A stretch of 64,000 bases of DNA from Pseudomonas caspiana (lineage in GTDB: Bacteria; Pseudomonadota; Gammaproteobacteria; Pseudomonadales; Pseudomonadaceae). The translations under genes and the position numbers were made by a program. This document shows positions 43,849 through 52,539 of this stretch, piece after piece. Positions within the stretch are counted from its first letter, which is position 1; each line of letters begins with the position of its first letter. The stretch spans positions 330,699-394,698 of the forward strand of contig NZ_LOHF01000001.1 in NCBI RefSeq assembly GCF_002158995.1. The letters are read 5' to 3'. Below the pieces are notes generated by a model, which was not told the origin of the DNA, did not search any database, and saw nothing but the letters and a program-made list of their open reading frames with translations.

Positions 43849-44013
43849 ATGGCAGTGCGAGAAGGCTTTCAGGCTGGAACTTTGAGTGTTGAGCCTTATA
43901 GCCCCGCCAAATTGATTTACCAGAAAGCGGGCTTCGTGCACGGGGCAGAAGCCCATGGTTGCCTGACTTACGAATGCTGCAATGCTCCCAGTGACCTCCT
44001 TGAGCACCGCTAG
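43849..44013 (+). pseudogene. C-terminal remnant of a GNAT acetyltransferase gene
   Basis: The frame from 43849 reads VEPYSPAKLIYQKAGFVHGA and EAHGCLTYEC, the usual last motif of a GNAT N-acetyltransferase (xxSxAxxxYxKxGF). Nothing resembling the upstream acetyl-CoA-binding motif precedes it; a different short frame (43655-43885) covers that place without resemblance. The gene has lost its 5' two thirds. It ends inside the 3' end of the convergent Fic gene. Confidence 0.6.
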
Positions 44014-44753
44014 GGCGTTGAGGTTCGTTCCGCTAGATAGCCTTTGTACTGCGGTTGAGGCTGCGTGCCATCCAGTTTTTGGTAGTCCAGATCTTCGCTG
44101 TCGAGCCCGTCCAGGCCCTGAATGCCCCCTATGAGAGCAGGCCAGTCTTTGCGCTTGGCGGCAGCGACGACGTAAGGCCGCAGGTACTCATCCAGTGGGC
44201 GATGGTTTGGTTCGAGGATTTCTGCGCTGAGAGCCGCCAGATAGCCGTCTTTGGTCGTCTGACTCCAGTCAATGCTAAAACCAGCCCGATAGCAGAGCTC
44301 TGTGAAGATCAAAAGGATCGTTCTGCCGTTCCCATCTAGGAAGGGGTGAGCTAGGGCAAGCAGGCCCATAACCTCACCAGGTCTGTCTCTGAACCGAGCG
44401 TGCTTGTTCGCGGAGGAAATTGCGTATTCGGCGGCGCGGACGATGTCTACAGCATCAGCAAATTCGGTGTAGCCTGGCGTACCTTTTCGGCCTTTGCTGA
44501 TTCGCAGGTCAGGCGTTACCTGCATGCGATCTTGACCAGCCCAAGGATAGATTTCCTGGAAGAGCACTCGATGAACATCGAGGATGGATGGGTAATCGAT
44601 GTTATCGAGACCAGCCAGATAAGCGAGCGCCTGTTCAATGTTGGCTTCAAACGAGGCATGCTCTAGACGCTTTACAGTGTTGAGGTCGGTCAGCTGGAAG
44701 TGGTTGCGGAGATAACCGGCAGTCTCGAAATCACCAAAGGGGTCGAAGCTCAC
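44010..44753 (-). CDS. Fic-domain protein (toxin-like AMPylase)
   Basis: A protein of 247 residues from GTG 44753. The Fic motif HPFLDGNGRTIL lies at residues 136-147; canonical Fic has Arg at the last position (HxFx[D/E]GNGRxxR), here Leu147. The flap region (FADAVDIVRAAEY) and the leading helix are intact. Fic enzymes transfer AMP or other groups from nucleotides to target proteins. The start overlaps the stop of the small upstream gene by 4 bp (GTGA), so the pair is a toxin/antitoxin-type module. The missing second Arg may lower affinity for the nucleotide's phosphates or shift the cofactor used. Confidence 0.88.
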   Translation of the reverse strand: MSFDPFGDFETAGYLRNHFQLTDLNTVKRLEHASFEANIEQALAYLAGLDNIDYPSILDVHRVLFQEIYPWAGQDRMQVTPDLRISKGRKGTPGYTEFADAVDIVRAAEYAISSANKHARFRDRPGEVMGLLALAHPFLDGNGRTILLIFTELCYRAGFSIDWSQTTKDGYLAALSAEILEPNHRPLDEYLRPYVVAAAKRKDWPALIGGIQGLDGLDSEDLDYQKLDGTQPQPQYKGYLAERTSTP

Positions 44754-45025
44754 GCTTGGAGCTTCTTCTTCGATTTGGATTTGCTAGCGCCTTTTTCCTT
44801 CAGGTATCGCACCTGCATCGCAAGCAGATCAGAGGTGCTCATAACGCCTTTTCGCTTCAAATTCACGAGCAACTGCTCGACCGTATCCAGAGCAACACTG
44901 TCGCCGGACAGGGAGGTGATGCACGTAGCCATACGGCTGACGCTATCTCGCTTCGCGGTTACCTTGTGAACCTTAGCCAAATGGCGGACTTCACTGGCAA
45001 CGCTTTTGGTGGCTGATTGAGTCAT
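44750..45025 (-). CDS. Putative antitoxin partner of Fic
   Basis: A 91-residue, helical, Lys-rich protein upstream of and overlapping fic. The segments EVRHLAKVHKVTAKRDSVSR, TVEQLLVNLKRKGVMSTSDL and the C-terminal KSKSKKK tail are distinctive. I do not see the VbhA-type inhibitory motif [S/T]xxxE[G/N], so inhibition, if it occurs, uses another mode, or the protein may bind DNA or partner protein. The function is inferred from gene order only. Confidence 0.6.
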   Translation of the reverse strand: MTQSATKSVASEVRHLAKVHKVTAKRDSVSRMATCITSLSGDSVALDTVEQLLVNLKRKGVMSTSDLLAMQVRYLKEKGASKSKSKKKLQA

Positions 45026-45120
45026 TAAGCGGCCCTCTCACTCGGTACAACGTCATTCTACATCACTCCGAGATTTTTGGTGCCACTACGCTCCTAACGC
45101 GTCTCGGCCGCAGAACGCAT

Positions 45121-45396
45121 CTAATTGCCTGTTCGACCTTGCATATCTGAAAGCTCCCAGCGGGCTTTGTCACACTCACGTCTGACCGCCTCTAGGTCGG
45201 ATGCAAGTAGCGAGTTTATTTGCACCAGCTTCGCTACGTTTGAGCGAGATCGCCTGAGCTCTGACCAAACCTGTCTCAGCTCGCTGTGCAGGATCGTGCA
45301 CTTGTGGCGCGCCATTTCGAGCGGGGATGGCAGTCCAAGTTCGACGCCGTCGTCGTCTATGAGGTCATCATCCATCGTAGGATACCTGGAGAACAT
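45121..45396 (-). CDS. Small coiled-coil hypothetical protein
   Basis: A protein of 91 residues from ATG 45396 with GGAG five bases before; a longer frame to 45438 is less likely. The N terminus is acidic (MDDDLIDDDGVELGLP), then the rest is a heptad-rich helix (LHSELRQVWSELRRSRSNVA, LLASDLEAVRRECDKARWEL). Unknown family. Confidence 0.5.
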   Translation of the reverse strand: MFSRYPTMDDDLIDDDGVELGLPSPLEMARHKCTILHSELRQVWSELRRSRSNVAKLVQINSLLASDLEAVRRECDKARWELSDMQGRTGN

Positions 45397-45549
45397 TTGT
45401 ACTCCGTTAAGGTTATCCCCTGGTGCTGTATGAATCAACAGTGTTTTATGTCATTGATATCGCGCGCCATCCTCGGCTCGTTGAGTTTGTACGGCAAGGA
45501 CGGGGCCATCGGTTGGTGACCTGAGAACAAAGCGCGGTTGGCTTGGGAC

Positions 45550-46002
45550 TTAATACCCCGCATCCGTGGAAACCTTAATCGGAACCTTCAACATCTGAGC
45601 GATGACCTCCATGTTCATCTGCAGGCTGTCCGTCATCTGATCGAAAAACCGCTCTCCTTGCTCTGACTCGAAGTCGGCATTCAGTACCACCTGGATGGAG
45701 GGGTAGCGTGAGTAGCGTTCTCTGAGATGCACCAAAAGGCTGCTGGTCACGACCTCAACACATTGCTCACTCAAGCGCTCGCCAAAGCCCAAGGAGTGGT
45801 AGGTGGGACGGATGAAGACAGCATCCAGGTAAACCCATGCCATGAACGGCTCTCCAGCAGTCAGGGCCTCCTCTTCATCAGGTGCTGAAAGCCTGCAGCG
45901 ACAGAGCCCCGCCAGTTCGTTGTCGATCCAAAGCTCCAGGTTTTCGGCGCCGAGGAAATATTTGCGGTTGAGTGGAGATCCTGCCCGGGTGATCTCATCC
46001 AC
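45550..46002 (-). CDS. GNAT-like N-acetyltransferase, start uncertain
   Basis: A protein of 150 residues from GTG 46002. The core AWVYLDAVFIRPTYHSLGFG with ERLSEQCVEVV fits GNAT beta4-alpha3 and its acyl-CoA pyrophosphate loop (SLGFGE). The frame stays open upstream (..SEWNCYISVGLATDEQKAPL..) exactly antiparallel and in codon register with the RraA-type remnant at 46030-46284, so the real N terminus could be longer or lost. Family call moderate, start call weak. Confidence 0.55.
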   Translation of the reverse strand: MDEITRAGSPLNRKYFLGAENLELWIDNELAGLCRCRLSAPDEEEALTAGEPFMAWVYLDAVFIRPTYHSLGFGERLSEQCVEVVTSSLLVHLRERYSRYPSIQVVLNADFESEQGERFFDQMTDSLQMNMEVIAQMLKVPIKVSTDAGY

Positions 46003-46029
46003 AAGAGGTGCCTTCTGCTCATCGGTAGC

Positions 46030-46284
46030 CAGCCCTACCGAGATGTAGCAGTTCCATTCAGAGCCGCTGTCCGCCTGATGTGGGAAGACGGTGACCTGTT
46101 GATGGGAGATGATGATGGTCTGGTCTGCGTTCCTTTCGCAGACGTTGAAGAGGTATATGGCAAGGCAAAATCCAAATACGACGCTGAGCAGGCGCAGCTA
46201 CAAGCTATTGCAGAAGGCACCAATGATCGGCGTTGGGTGCTCGCTTCGCTAAAGGCCAAAAACTGCCCGATCCCAGGACAATAA
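46030..46284 (+). pseudogene. C-terminal remnant of an RraA/HMG-aldolase-type gene
   Basis: The frame carries MWEDGDLLMGDDDGLVCVPF then ADVEEVYGKAKSKYDAEQAQ, matching the GD-x-VMADDDGVVVVP end of RraA-like 4-hydroxy-4-methyl-2-oxoglutarate aldolases, and ends at a TAA (46282-46284). The N-terminal two thirds are missing. A full relative, at the other end of the window (63304), has VVVADDDGVVIV at the same place. It marks a deleted catabolic gene at the island's edge. Confidence 0.6.
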
Positions 46285-46328
46285 CCGAACGAACACGGCA
46301 CTGAGCCAGTGCACCCTATTCGTAGTGA

Positions 46329-47658
46329 ATGCTGCTCTGCTCTCGTCGCCGTGAAGTAGAGCAGCACCCCGAGGATGTTAATTTAAACACCGAGGTCGCG
46401 AGATCCTGGCCAGCTCCAGTGCGAGTGCTGGCCCATCGGGAATTTCGTTATTATTACATTGCTCAGGCATTTTCGCATTTGGGCAAGTGGATTCAGCAAG
46501 TGGCGCTCGCCTGGCTGGTCTATCACCTTACAGGGTCAGCATCCCTTCTGGGGCTGACCACTTTTTGCGCTCTCATCCCTCAGGTTCTTCTTGGGCCTTT
46601 GGCTGGAGCCTGGGCGGATAAACATGACAAACGCAAGTTGTTGATGGTGATCATGGCGTTGCTCGGGGCCCAATCATTCATTCTGGCTATCCTCACCGCC
46701 ACGCACCTGATCACAGCCGAAATCATTATCGGCATGTCGTTATTGCTGGGCGTATTCAACTCATTAGAAAACCCGTTGCGCCAAGCGATGATCAGCAATT
46801 TCATCCGCGATCGGCGAGATCTTCCCAATGGCCTTGCGTTGAATGCGATGTTGCTCAACGCATCACGTTTCGCAGGCCCTCCGCTCGCGGGGTTGCTGAA
46901 TGCTAGTACTGGCGAGGCAATCTGCTTCCTGATCAATAGCTTGGCTTTTTTTGGCACCGATCTGGGTGCTTTATAAGGTGCCGGGCCGGCCTAGCGTTAA
47001 AAGCAAAAAACCACTGGGTGCAGCTTTCCACGAAGGCATTACCTACAGTTTGGCCAATCCTGCAATTCACATGCTGATGATCAGCGCCATCGCAACAAAC
47101 GTTACTGCGTCTAGCTACGCGACCTTGCTCCCGATACTTGCCAAAAATGTGTTCTCTGGTGACGCGCGGACACTCGGTTGGCTTTGGGGGGCGGCAGGTG
47201 TAGGCGCATTCGCAGCCACCATCGCGCTGTCCCTGCAGAAGGGTACGAAGCATTTGAAAGACATCATTCTTGGATGCATTCTCGCCAGTGCATTAGGGTT
47301 GGTGGGGAGTGCGCTTACGGAAAACATCACTCTTTGCATGGTGTCGTTAGCTGTAGTTGGATTTGGGATCAGCGCCTCCAACGTCAGCTCCAATATCTCA
47401 CTGCAGAGTCTGGCGAGCGACGAATTCAGAGGGCGGATCGTGGCTTTCTACATCGCCATTCGATTTGGTTTCGAAGCAGTTGATGGGGGGATCGCAGGGG
47501 GACTGGCGAGCCTCATGGGAACTAGGAATACATTGGTTGTTGAAGGGGTAGTCTTGGCCATCGTCGGTATCATCCTCCTTATGAACCGCAGTACCTTCGA
47601 CCAGATGGTCGAGATCGAGCCTGCGAATGCCGATTTGAATGAGCGGTCAGTCGCGTAG
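46329..47658 (+). pseudogene. MFS exporter (EntS/MFS_3-like) broken by a T-tract frameshift
   Basis: Two frames together make one ~440-residue drug- or siderophore-exporter-like MFS protein. The first (46329-46975) runs from REFRYYYIAQAFSHLGKWIQ through LGPLAGAWADKHDKRKLLMV to LINSLAF, then leaves frame and stops. The second continues APIWVLYKVPG and GAAGVGAFAATIAL to 47658. The shift falls at a run of seven T (46946-46952). Six T would read NSLAFLAPIWVLYKV straight through. It is either a recent mutation, slippage-based on/off switching, or a sequencing error. Confidence 0.78.
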
Positions 47659-47702
47659 CCATAGGTACAAGACCAATGGGGTGGCCCCTTAAAAAAACAA
47701 AA

Positions 47703-47728
47703 GCCAACACCCGCGTGGAGGTGTTGGC
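47703..47728 (+). terminator. Rho-independent terminator after the MFS exporter
   Basis: GCCAACACC (47703-47711) pairs with GGTGTTGGC (47720-47728) and is followed by CTTT. A-rich bases precede the stem. It lies 45 bases past the MFS stop codon. Confidence 0.75.
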
Positions 47729-47764
47729 CTTTGGCAGTGACCTCCTGCCGGAGAGCACCTATCC

Positions 47765-47814
47765 GATCAAATACTTGGTTTGAATGTCTGAGGGTTTCTA
47801 ACAAGTATTTGATC
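47765..47814. repeat. 13-bp perfect inverted repeat with 24-bp spacer
   Basis: GATCAAATACTTG (47765-47777) and CAAGTATTTGATC (47802-47814). It lies in the gap between the broken MFS gene and the cupin gene at the right margin of the accessory region. It lacks a U-tract, so it could be a recombination or protein-binding site. Confidence 0.6.
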
Positions 47815-47984
47815 AAAACGCTGGCACAAAAAAGCTGCACCAGAGCTGGATTTTCTATGTAGGTGGTTCTGTTTTTAACAAGTTTTCTTCTGAGCCAAAT
47901 GGTCATGATTTCCATTGATGAATGGTTTGCCACTGATTAACCAGTGGCTGCACCATAAATTATAACGATCAAGAAAAATGACGG

Positions 47985-48512
47985 TTATTTTTTAATTTTT
48001 TCCCCGTAGAAGTGTGTCATATCTTCTGGTGGAGTTGTGATGCTGATGTACTCTAAGCTTTCGCTGCCAGTGTTTTTGACGCCATGGATGGTCTTGGGTG
48101 GTGTCCTGACTACGTCCCCTACGTGAATTTCTTGGCTTGTGTCATTCTCAAGAAGCAAGGTGCCCGTTCCTTTCTGTACGATCCAGATCTGCTCGGAGAT
48201 AGGGTGGGAATGCCGCTCAGAGATTGCTCCAGGGGCCATGGTCACTGAAGTTATGGTGACCTGGGACTCTGGTGAGTTATCTACTGACAGTAGTTGTACA
48301 GAGTCCTTTCCTGGATTACGTAAGACGACTGCTTTGGCTGCTGGAAGGATCTGAACTGGCAACGTGGCCTCCTGGTGTTTTGCTGACTCGGCTCGCTCGG
48401 CAGCTGAGCTATTTGAGGACATCGCAGATGTCATTGTATCAAGACTCATATTGGCTGCATGAGCCGGAGCTTGGATCATCAAGGCGGTAAAAAGTAAGGT
48501 ACCGAAACGCAT
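47985..48512 (-). CDS. Exported cupin-domain protein
   Basis: A 175-residue protein with a signal peptide (MRFGTLLFTALMIQAPAHAA, cleavage after about residue 19). A single cupin barrel spans ~85-165: ISERHSHPISEQIWIVQKGT (two His and Glu for metal) and GDVVRTPPKTIHGVKNTG (final His). Such periplasmic cupins can be isomerases, dioxygenases or binding proteins. It precedes, on the same strand and 132 bp downstream of, an MFS gene, so it may belong to the catabolic cluster that follows. Exact role unknown. Confidence 0.8.
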   Translation of the reverse strand: MRFGTLLFTALMIQAPAHAANMSLDTMTSAMSSNSSAAERAESAKHQEATLPVQILPAAKAVVLRNPGKDSVQLLSVDNSPESQVTITSVTMAPGAISERHSHPISEQIWIVQKGTGTLLLENDTSQEIHVGDVVRTPPKTIHGVKNTGSESLEYISITTPPEDMTHFYGEKIKK

Positions 48513-48644
48513 AGAATGTTACTCCTTTTTGTTGTTTTTGTCTGAAGCTGCAGGATCCCACGCCCAGCCTGGGTTATCTCGGCGCAAGATCAGGCGTAAA
48601 TCACGTCTTCAGCGCTAGCGCATTTAACGGAATATAAAATGCTA

Positions 48645-49952
48645 TTAAGGTGCTGATACGGGTTTAGTCATCGCTTTGGCACTAGGTGAGTTTTCTGAAT
48701 ATGAGTCACTGTTAGCCGTTTTTGATTTTTCTTGCGTAAACAGCACTAGGACTGCGCAGACCAAGAGGCAGCCAGCCATTAGGGTAAAGGCCGACTGATA
48801 GCTCCCACCTGTGGCGCTGATCGACAGCCCAATTGCGAGCGGAGCGATAGATCCACCAATCTTCCCTGCACCATTGATAACTGCGCTAAGGACTCCCATT
48901 GCCTGGCTAGGCATACTTTCGGTTACCAGCGCCCAGAATGGCCCTTGAGCCATAAAAATCCCGAACCCCGCCGTCAAGGCCATTAATGCAATACATGCTT
49001 CAGCGCTATCCACTTGAAATGCCGCGAACAAAGAGGCAGCGCCGATAACCCAAATAGCGCTGAGAAAACGCGACTTATTACCACCGAAGATTTTCGTGCC
49101 AATAGTGTTCGCCAGCATCAACCCAACAAAGCCAGCGAGGAATGGTAGGGATGCATAGATTCCCATTTTGACCATCGCGAAATGTCGAACGTCCACCAGA
49201 TAGGATGGCATCCAGGAGAAAAAGCCCCAGTAAGTAATATCGTAAACTAGATATATAATGCAAAGTATTAGCAGCTTTGGAACTTTGAACGCTTGAAGGA
49301 GGGTTAGCTTATCGGTCTGATTGCTGGCAGGTTGCCCCTCCAGGATCTCATTCTGTTCAGCTTGGGTGATATCAGGATGCTCGCTGGGACGTGAATACAG
49401 ATGCCTGTACACCAAAATCGCAACCAGAATTCCCGGTATTGCGAATGCATAAAACATCGTGCGCCAACCAAAGCTCTGTACAAACCAGACGACTATCAAT
49501 GGTGTAACTGCCGGAGCGAGTGCGGTCGCCCCAGACATAAAGGACGTAGCTCGCAACCGTTCCGATTTCGGAAACCATACTGATACAGCTTTGAAAGCAG
49601 CGGGAGGTTGAAATGCTTCGCCGACACCGAATAGGAATCGCACGATGACCATACTGACAAGACCTGTTGCCATGCCGGTAGCCGCAGTGAAGACTGTCCA
49701 CCAGGTTAACGCTATTAACATGGTTTTTCGCGAACCAATCCGATCAGCTAAAAGTCCGCCAATAACTTGGAACCAACCGTAACCAAATATGAAGGCACTC
49801 ATTACGAGGCCGATCTGGCCGGCACTCAAGCCTAGTTCTTTCGCTATGTATGGTGCCGCCACGCTAAAGTTAGCTCGATCAAGAAAGGCCACTATGTATA
49901 TTAGCCAAAGTATCAAAAGCGTACGATTTCTTATTTTCCATTGCTTAGTCAT
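48645..49952 (-). CDS. MFS transporter, ACS family (organic anion)
   Basis: A protein of 435 residues from ATG 49952, with AGGAG seven bases before. TM1 IYIVAFLDRANFSVAAPYIA, TM2 FIFGYGWFQVIGGLLADRIG and the loop SRKTMLIALTWWTVFTAATG are ACS-type; VRFLFGVGEAFQPPAAFKAV is in TM4. It is one of two unequal ACS carriers at the downstream end of the SMP-30/isomerase/CoA-transferase operon. Its substrate is probably the acid or sugar acid that the operon degrades. Confidence 0.85.
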   Translation of the reverse strand: MTKQWKIRNRTLLILWLIYIVAFLDRANFSVAAPYIAKELGLSAGQIGLVMSAFIFGYGWFQVIGGLLADRIGSRKTMLIALTWWTVFTAATGMATGLVSMVIVRFLFGVGEAFQPPAAFKAVSVWFPKSERLRATSFMSGATALAPAVTPLIVVWFVQSFGWRTMFYAFAIPGILVAILVYRHLYSRPSEHPDITQAEQNEILEGQPASNQTDKLTLLQAFKVPKLLILCIIYLVYDITYWGFFSWMPSYLVDVRHFAMVKMGIYASLPFLAGFVGLMLANTIGTKIFGGNKSRFLSAIWVIGAASLFAAFQVDSAEACIALMALTAGFGIFMAQGPFWALVTESMPSQAMGVLSAVINGAGKIGGSIAPLAIGLSISATGGSYQSAFTLMAGCLLVCAVLVLFTQEKSKTANSDSYSENSPSAKAMTKPVSAP

Positions 49953-50146
49953 GTGCTGACTCCTGCAGGGTACGTATTTAGGCTGCAATAATATTGCCTG
50001 AATTTGCGCGCACACCGCGCACGGAGGCTTATGGCAAATAGGTGCATGCTTGCGCCATTTTGCAATAAGACTTATGCGTGGTTATTCGGATAGAACGATG
50101 CCTGTTGCTGTTGTTTAATTTACTTTCGACAGTTCGTGTCCGGTTC

Positions 50147-51478
50147 TTAGTTTATTTGATGTGCTGGATGTACACGGGCGACATCCGAAGTCGTATTCGA
50201 CTTGATCAGCACCAGAATAAGTCCCGTCGCAATAAACAGTGAGTAGCCCAACAGGTAAAAGCTGCTGGCTGGAGACCCTCCTTCAGCAAGGATAGCCACG
50301 GCGAACGGGCCGATAATGCCACCCAGACTTGCGAATATGTTCATCAAACCAATGGCGGGGCCTGCTTGATTTTTGGGAAACATGCTAATGGCCCAATTCC
50401 ACCAAGTCCCTGCACCTGAATACAGCCCCGCTCCCGCGATAGAGAATGTAAGCAATGCCCATCCAAGCGTATCAGGGCCATAATGCTGGGCGAACAACGC
50501 CAGCCCCGCAATCGTAATGGGTATCGCTACGAACCAACCTTTGGAATGACGGGTCTTGTCTGAAAACCTTGCGTTCAAGTACATAGCTATCGCGCCGAAG
50601 ATGAATGGAATAGCAGTCAAGATACCAGCCGTCGAGTAGCCATGAGCTGTGTATTGCTTGATCAACGAAGGCATCCAAAGACCAAAGCTAAAAATGCCCA
50701 TGATCCAGCAATGGGAGGCAAGCCCCAACAGCCAGACCGTGGGGCGCTTTAATACATCCACAAAGCGAGCATTGTTACTGGTGCCTTGATCGCGAGTTTT
50801 CAGAATATAGGCGCGTTCTTCTTCTCCGATACGCTTATCAAATGCAGGATCGTCCGTGACTAGCAGCATGAAAATTACACCGATAGCGATGGCAGGTATT
50901 CCTTGTAATACGAACATATGTTGCCAGCTCATAGTATCCACCATCCATCCAGATAGTGGCGCAATGAATACAGACGACATTGGCAGCGCATATTGAGCAA
51001 CACTGACTGCTCGCCCTCTCTCATTTCCAGGGAACCACCGTATAAAAAGTACCGCGAATGAGGGCCAGATCACGCCCTCAGCGATACCCATCAGCACGCG
51101 GACTGCAATCAGCGCTTCATATTTTGTTACCAGCCCGGTCAGACACGCGCTGATTCCGGTCAAAATCATGGCACCTGCAACCACCTTCACCGGGCCGACT
51201 CTCTGGGCAAGCCATCCCCCTGGTATTTGTGTGAGAATGTAACCACAGAAAAAAGCAGACAATAGTGCACCGACTAGGCGAATACTTAGGTCTAAGTCAT
51301 GTGCCATTTGTGGGGCAGCTACTCCGATGTTCGACCGATCAGCAAAGGCGATGAAGTAGCTAATGAAAATCAGAACGCCTACCCGACTCCAACGGCTTCG
51401 TCCTCCTTTGGAAAGAGTCCTTCCCACTGCAGCTGATACTGGACGTTTCTCTTCTGAGGAAACACTTGGCTCTTGCAT
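50147..51478 (-). CDS. MFS transporter, ACS family (glucarate/phthalate type)
   Basis: A protein of 443 residues from ATG 51478 (GGAG seven bases before). The hydrophilic N terminus (residues 1-33) is followed by TM1 FISYFIAFADRSNIGVAAPQ, TM2 AFFCGYILTQIPGGWLAQRV and TM4 RVLMGIAEGVIWPSFAVLFI with RWFPGNERGRAVS. It is 47 bp downstream of the SMP-30 gene on the same strand, so it should be co-transcribed. It differs clearly from the carrier at 48645, suggesting two substrates or affinities. Confidence 0.85.
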   Translation of the reverse strand: MQEPSVSSEEKRPVSAAVGRTLSKGGRSRWSRVGVLIFISYFIAFADRSNIGVAAPQMAHDLDLSIRLVGALLSAFFCGYILTQIPGGWLAQRVGPVKVVAGAMILTGISACLTGLVTKYEALIAVRVLMGIAEGVIWPSFAVLFIRWFPGNERGRAVSVAQYALPMSSVFIAPLSGWMVDTMSWQHMFVLQGIPAIAIGVIFMLLVTDDPAFDKRIGEEERAYILKTRDQGTSNNARFVDVLKRPTVWLLGLASHCWIMGIFSFGLWMPSLIKQYTAHGYSTAGILTAIPFIFGAIAMYLNARFSDKTRHSKGWFVAIPITIAGLALFAQHYGPDTLGWALLTFSIAGAGLYSGAGTWWNWAISMFPKNQAGPAIGLMNIFASLGGIIGPFAVAILAEGGSPASSFYLLGYSLFIATGLILVLIKSNTTSDVARVHPAHQIN

Positions 51479-51525
51479 GATGTATCTCCGCGTCTAATTT
51501 TTATTGTTACGCTCAAAAATGTGAG

Positions 51526-52539
51526 TCAACAGCCTGTGTTTATTCGTCTTTTCCAGTGAATGGGGGCAAGTCCGGCGACTGGGGAAGTAAATGCTTTGAC
51601 TGATCTATTCAGCAGGCATCCTAAGTAAGCAGTCTTTCGATCTGGCCCGCCGAACGCGAGGCTGGATATGTTCCCCAGTCGAGATCTGCCGGCGGTGCTC
51701 ATGTCCACGGCGCCCAAGGTGCCTTCCAGCACTTTTGCAGCTAGCCTCCGAACGTAGTCTTGGTCAGTGTCCTCTAGAATCACTTGCAGTGACCCGTCAT
51801 CGGGGCGTAGCACCAGGAGCCGGTTGCTACCAATGCAGGTGATCCACAGCCCGCCACACTCATCGAAGGTGAGTCCGTCCGGAAAATCTGCACCATCAAA
51901 CTGGATCACGACTTCCTTAGGCCCTAGTCGACCGCCGTTGTACAAAGGGAATCGACTGGTTTTCTGGTTATACGTCTCATTGACGTACATCCATTGGCCG
52001 CACGGTGAGAAGGCAATCTCATTGGTGTAGCCGATTCCGTCGGCTACGATGCGTGCACCGAGAGTGTCAATGACTCCAATGTAACCATCGGCTACTCGAT
52101 GATTCCACGCAGCTGTACGTGGTTTCAGTCTTGTGCTGACTGTGAACCACAGCCGCCCGTCAGCATCATTCACCAAGTAGTTACTTGGTGGGAGAGGTTG
52201 GCCATTCAAAAGTGTGAGTACAGGCTTCACCTCACCGTTGTGGGAGATGGCAAAGAGACCTCCCTCATCCTTCCCCAAATCGGCAAACATAATTTCACCC
52301 GTTTCGGCCAAAGCAATGCCGTTCGGGAGGAAGGTTCGCTCAGCATGGCTTTTGATCAGTACATGCTCGACTTTGCCTTGGCCGGAGATTACGGAGTAAC
52401 CGGCGCCTCCATGGGCCGCAATCAGAGTGCCGTTATCTAGGGCGAGCAAGCACTCAGGCCGGTTCAGTCCGTCCGCGACGGTCTGCAGATCCTCGAATGA
52501 AACCGCGAACTCTTTACTCATCGGATACTGCATGTTCAT
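51526..52539 (-). CDS. SMP-30/gluconolactonase-family lactonase
   Basis: A 337-residue six-bladed beta-propeller. Metal ligands fit the family: Glu in NRPECLLALDNG, Asn in YTNEIAFSPCG and Asp in DFPDGLTFDECGGLWI. These enzymes hydrolyse lactones such as gluconolactone. The ATG overlaps the stop of the isomerase gene by 4 bp; a second ATG two codons later has better Shine-Dalgarno spacing. In this operon it would open a lactone made upstream, or release a hydroxy acid for CoA activation. No signal peptide, so cytosolic. Confidence 0.85.
   Translation of the reverse strand: MNMQYPMSKEFAVSFEDLQTVADGLNRPECLLALDNGTLIAAHGGAGYSVISGQGKVEHVLIKSHAERTFLPNGIALAETGEIMFADLGKDEGGLFAISHNGEVKPVLTLLNGQPLPPSNYLVNDADGRLWFTVSTRLKPRTAAWNHRVADGYIGVIDTLGARIVADGIGYTNEIAFSPCGQWMYVNETYNQKTSRFPLYNGGRLGPKEVVIQFDGADFPDGLTFDECGGLWITCIGSNRLLVLRPDDGSLQVILEDTDQDYVRRLAAKVLEGTLGAVDMSTAGRSRLGNISSLAFGGPDRKTAYLGCLLNRSVKAFTSPVAGLAPIHWKRRINTGC

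Noticed and set aside
43655-43885. 76-codon plus-strand frame before the GNAT remnant
   Set aside because: No ribosome binding site or family resemblance; the real coding trace here is the different frame starting at 43849.
47973-47983. GAAAAATGACG as the right end of the Tn5053-like element (matches ten bases of the left end in inverted form)
   Set aside because: The outermost base does not match the TG...CA ends, the match stops after ten AT-rich bases, and the flanking GGTTA/GTTAT does not repeat the ATCAC on the left. A ten-base chance match in this length of DNA is not rare.
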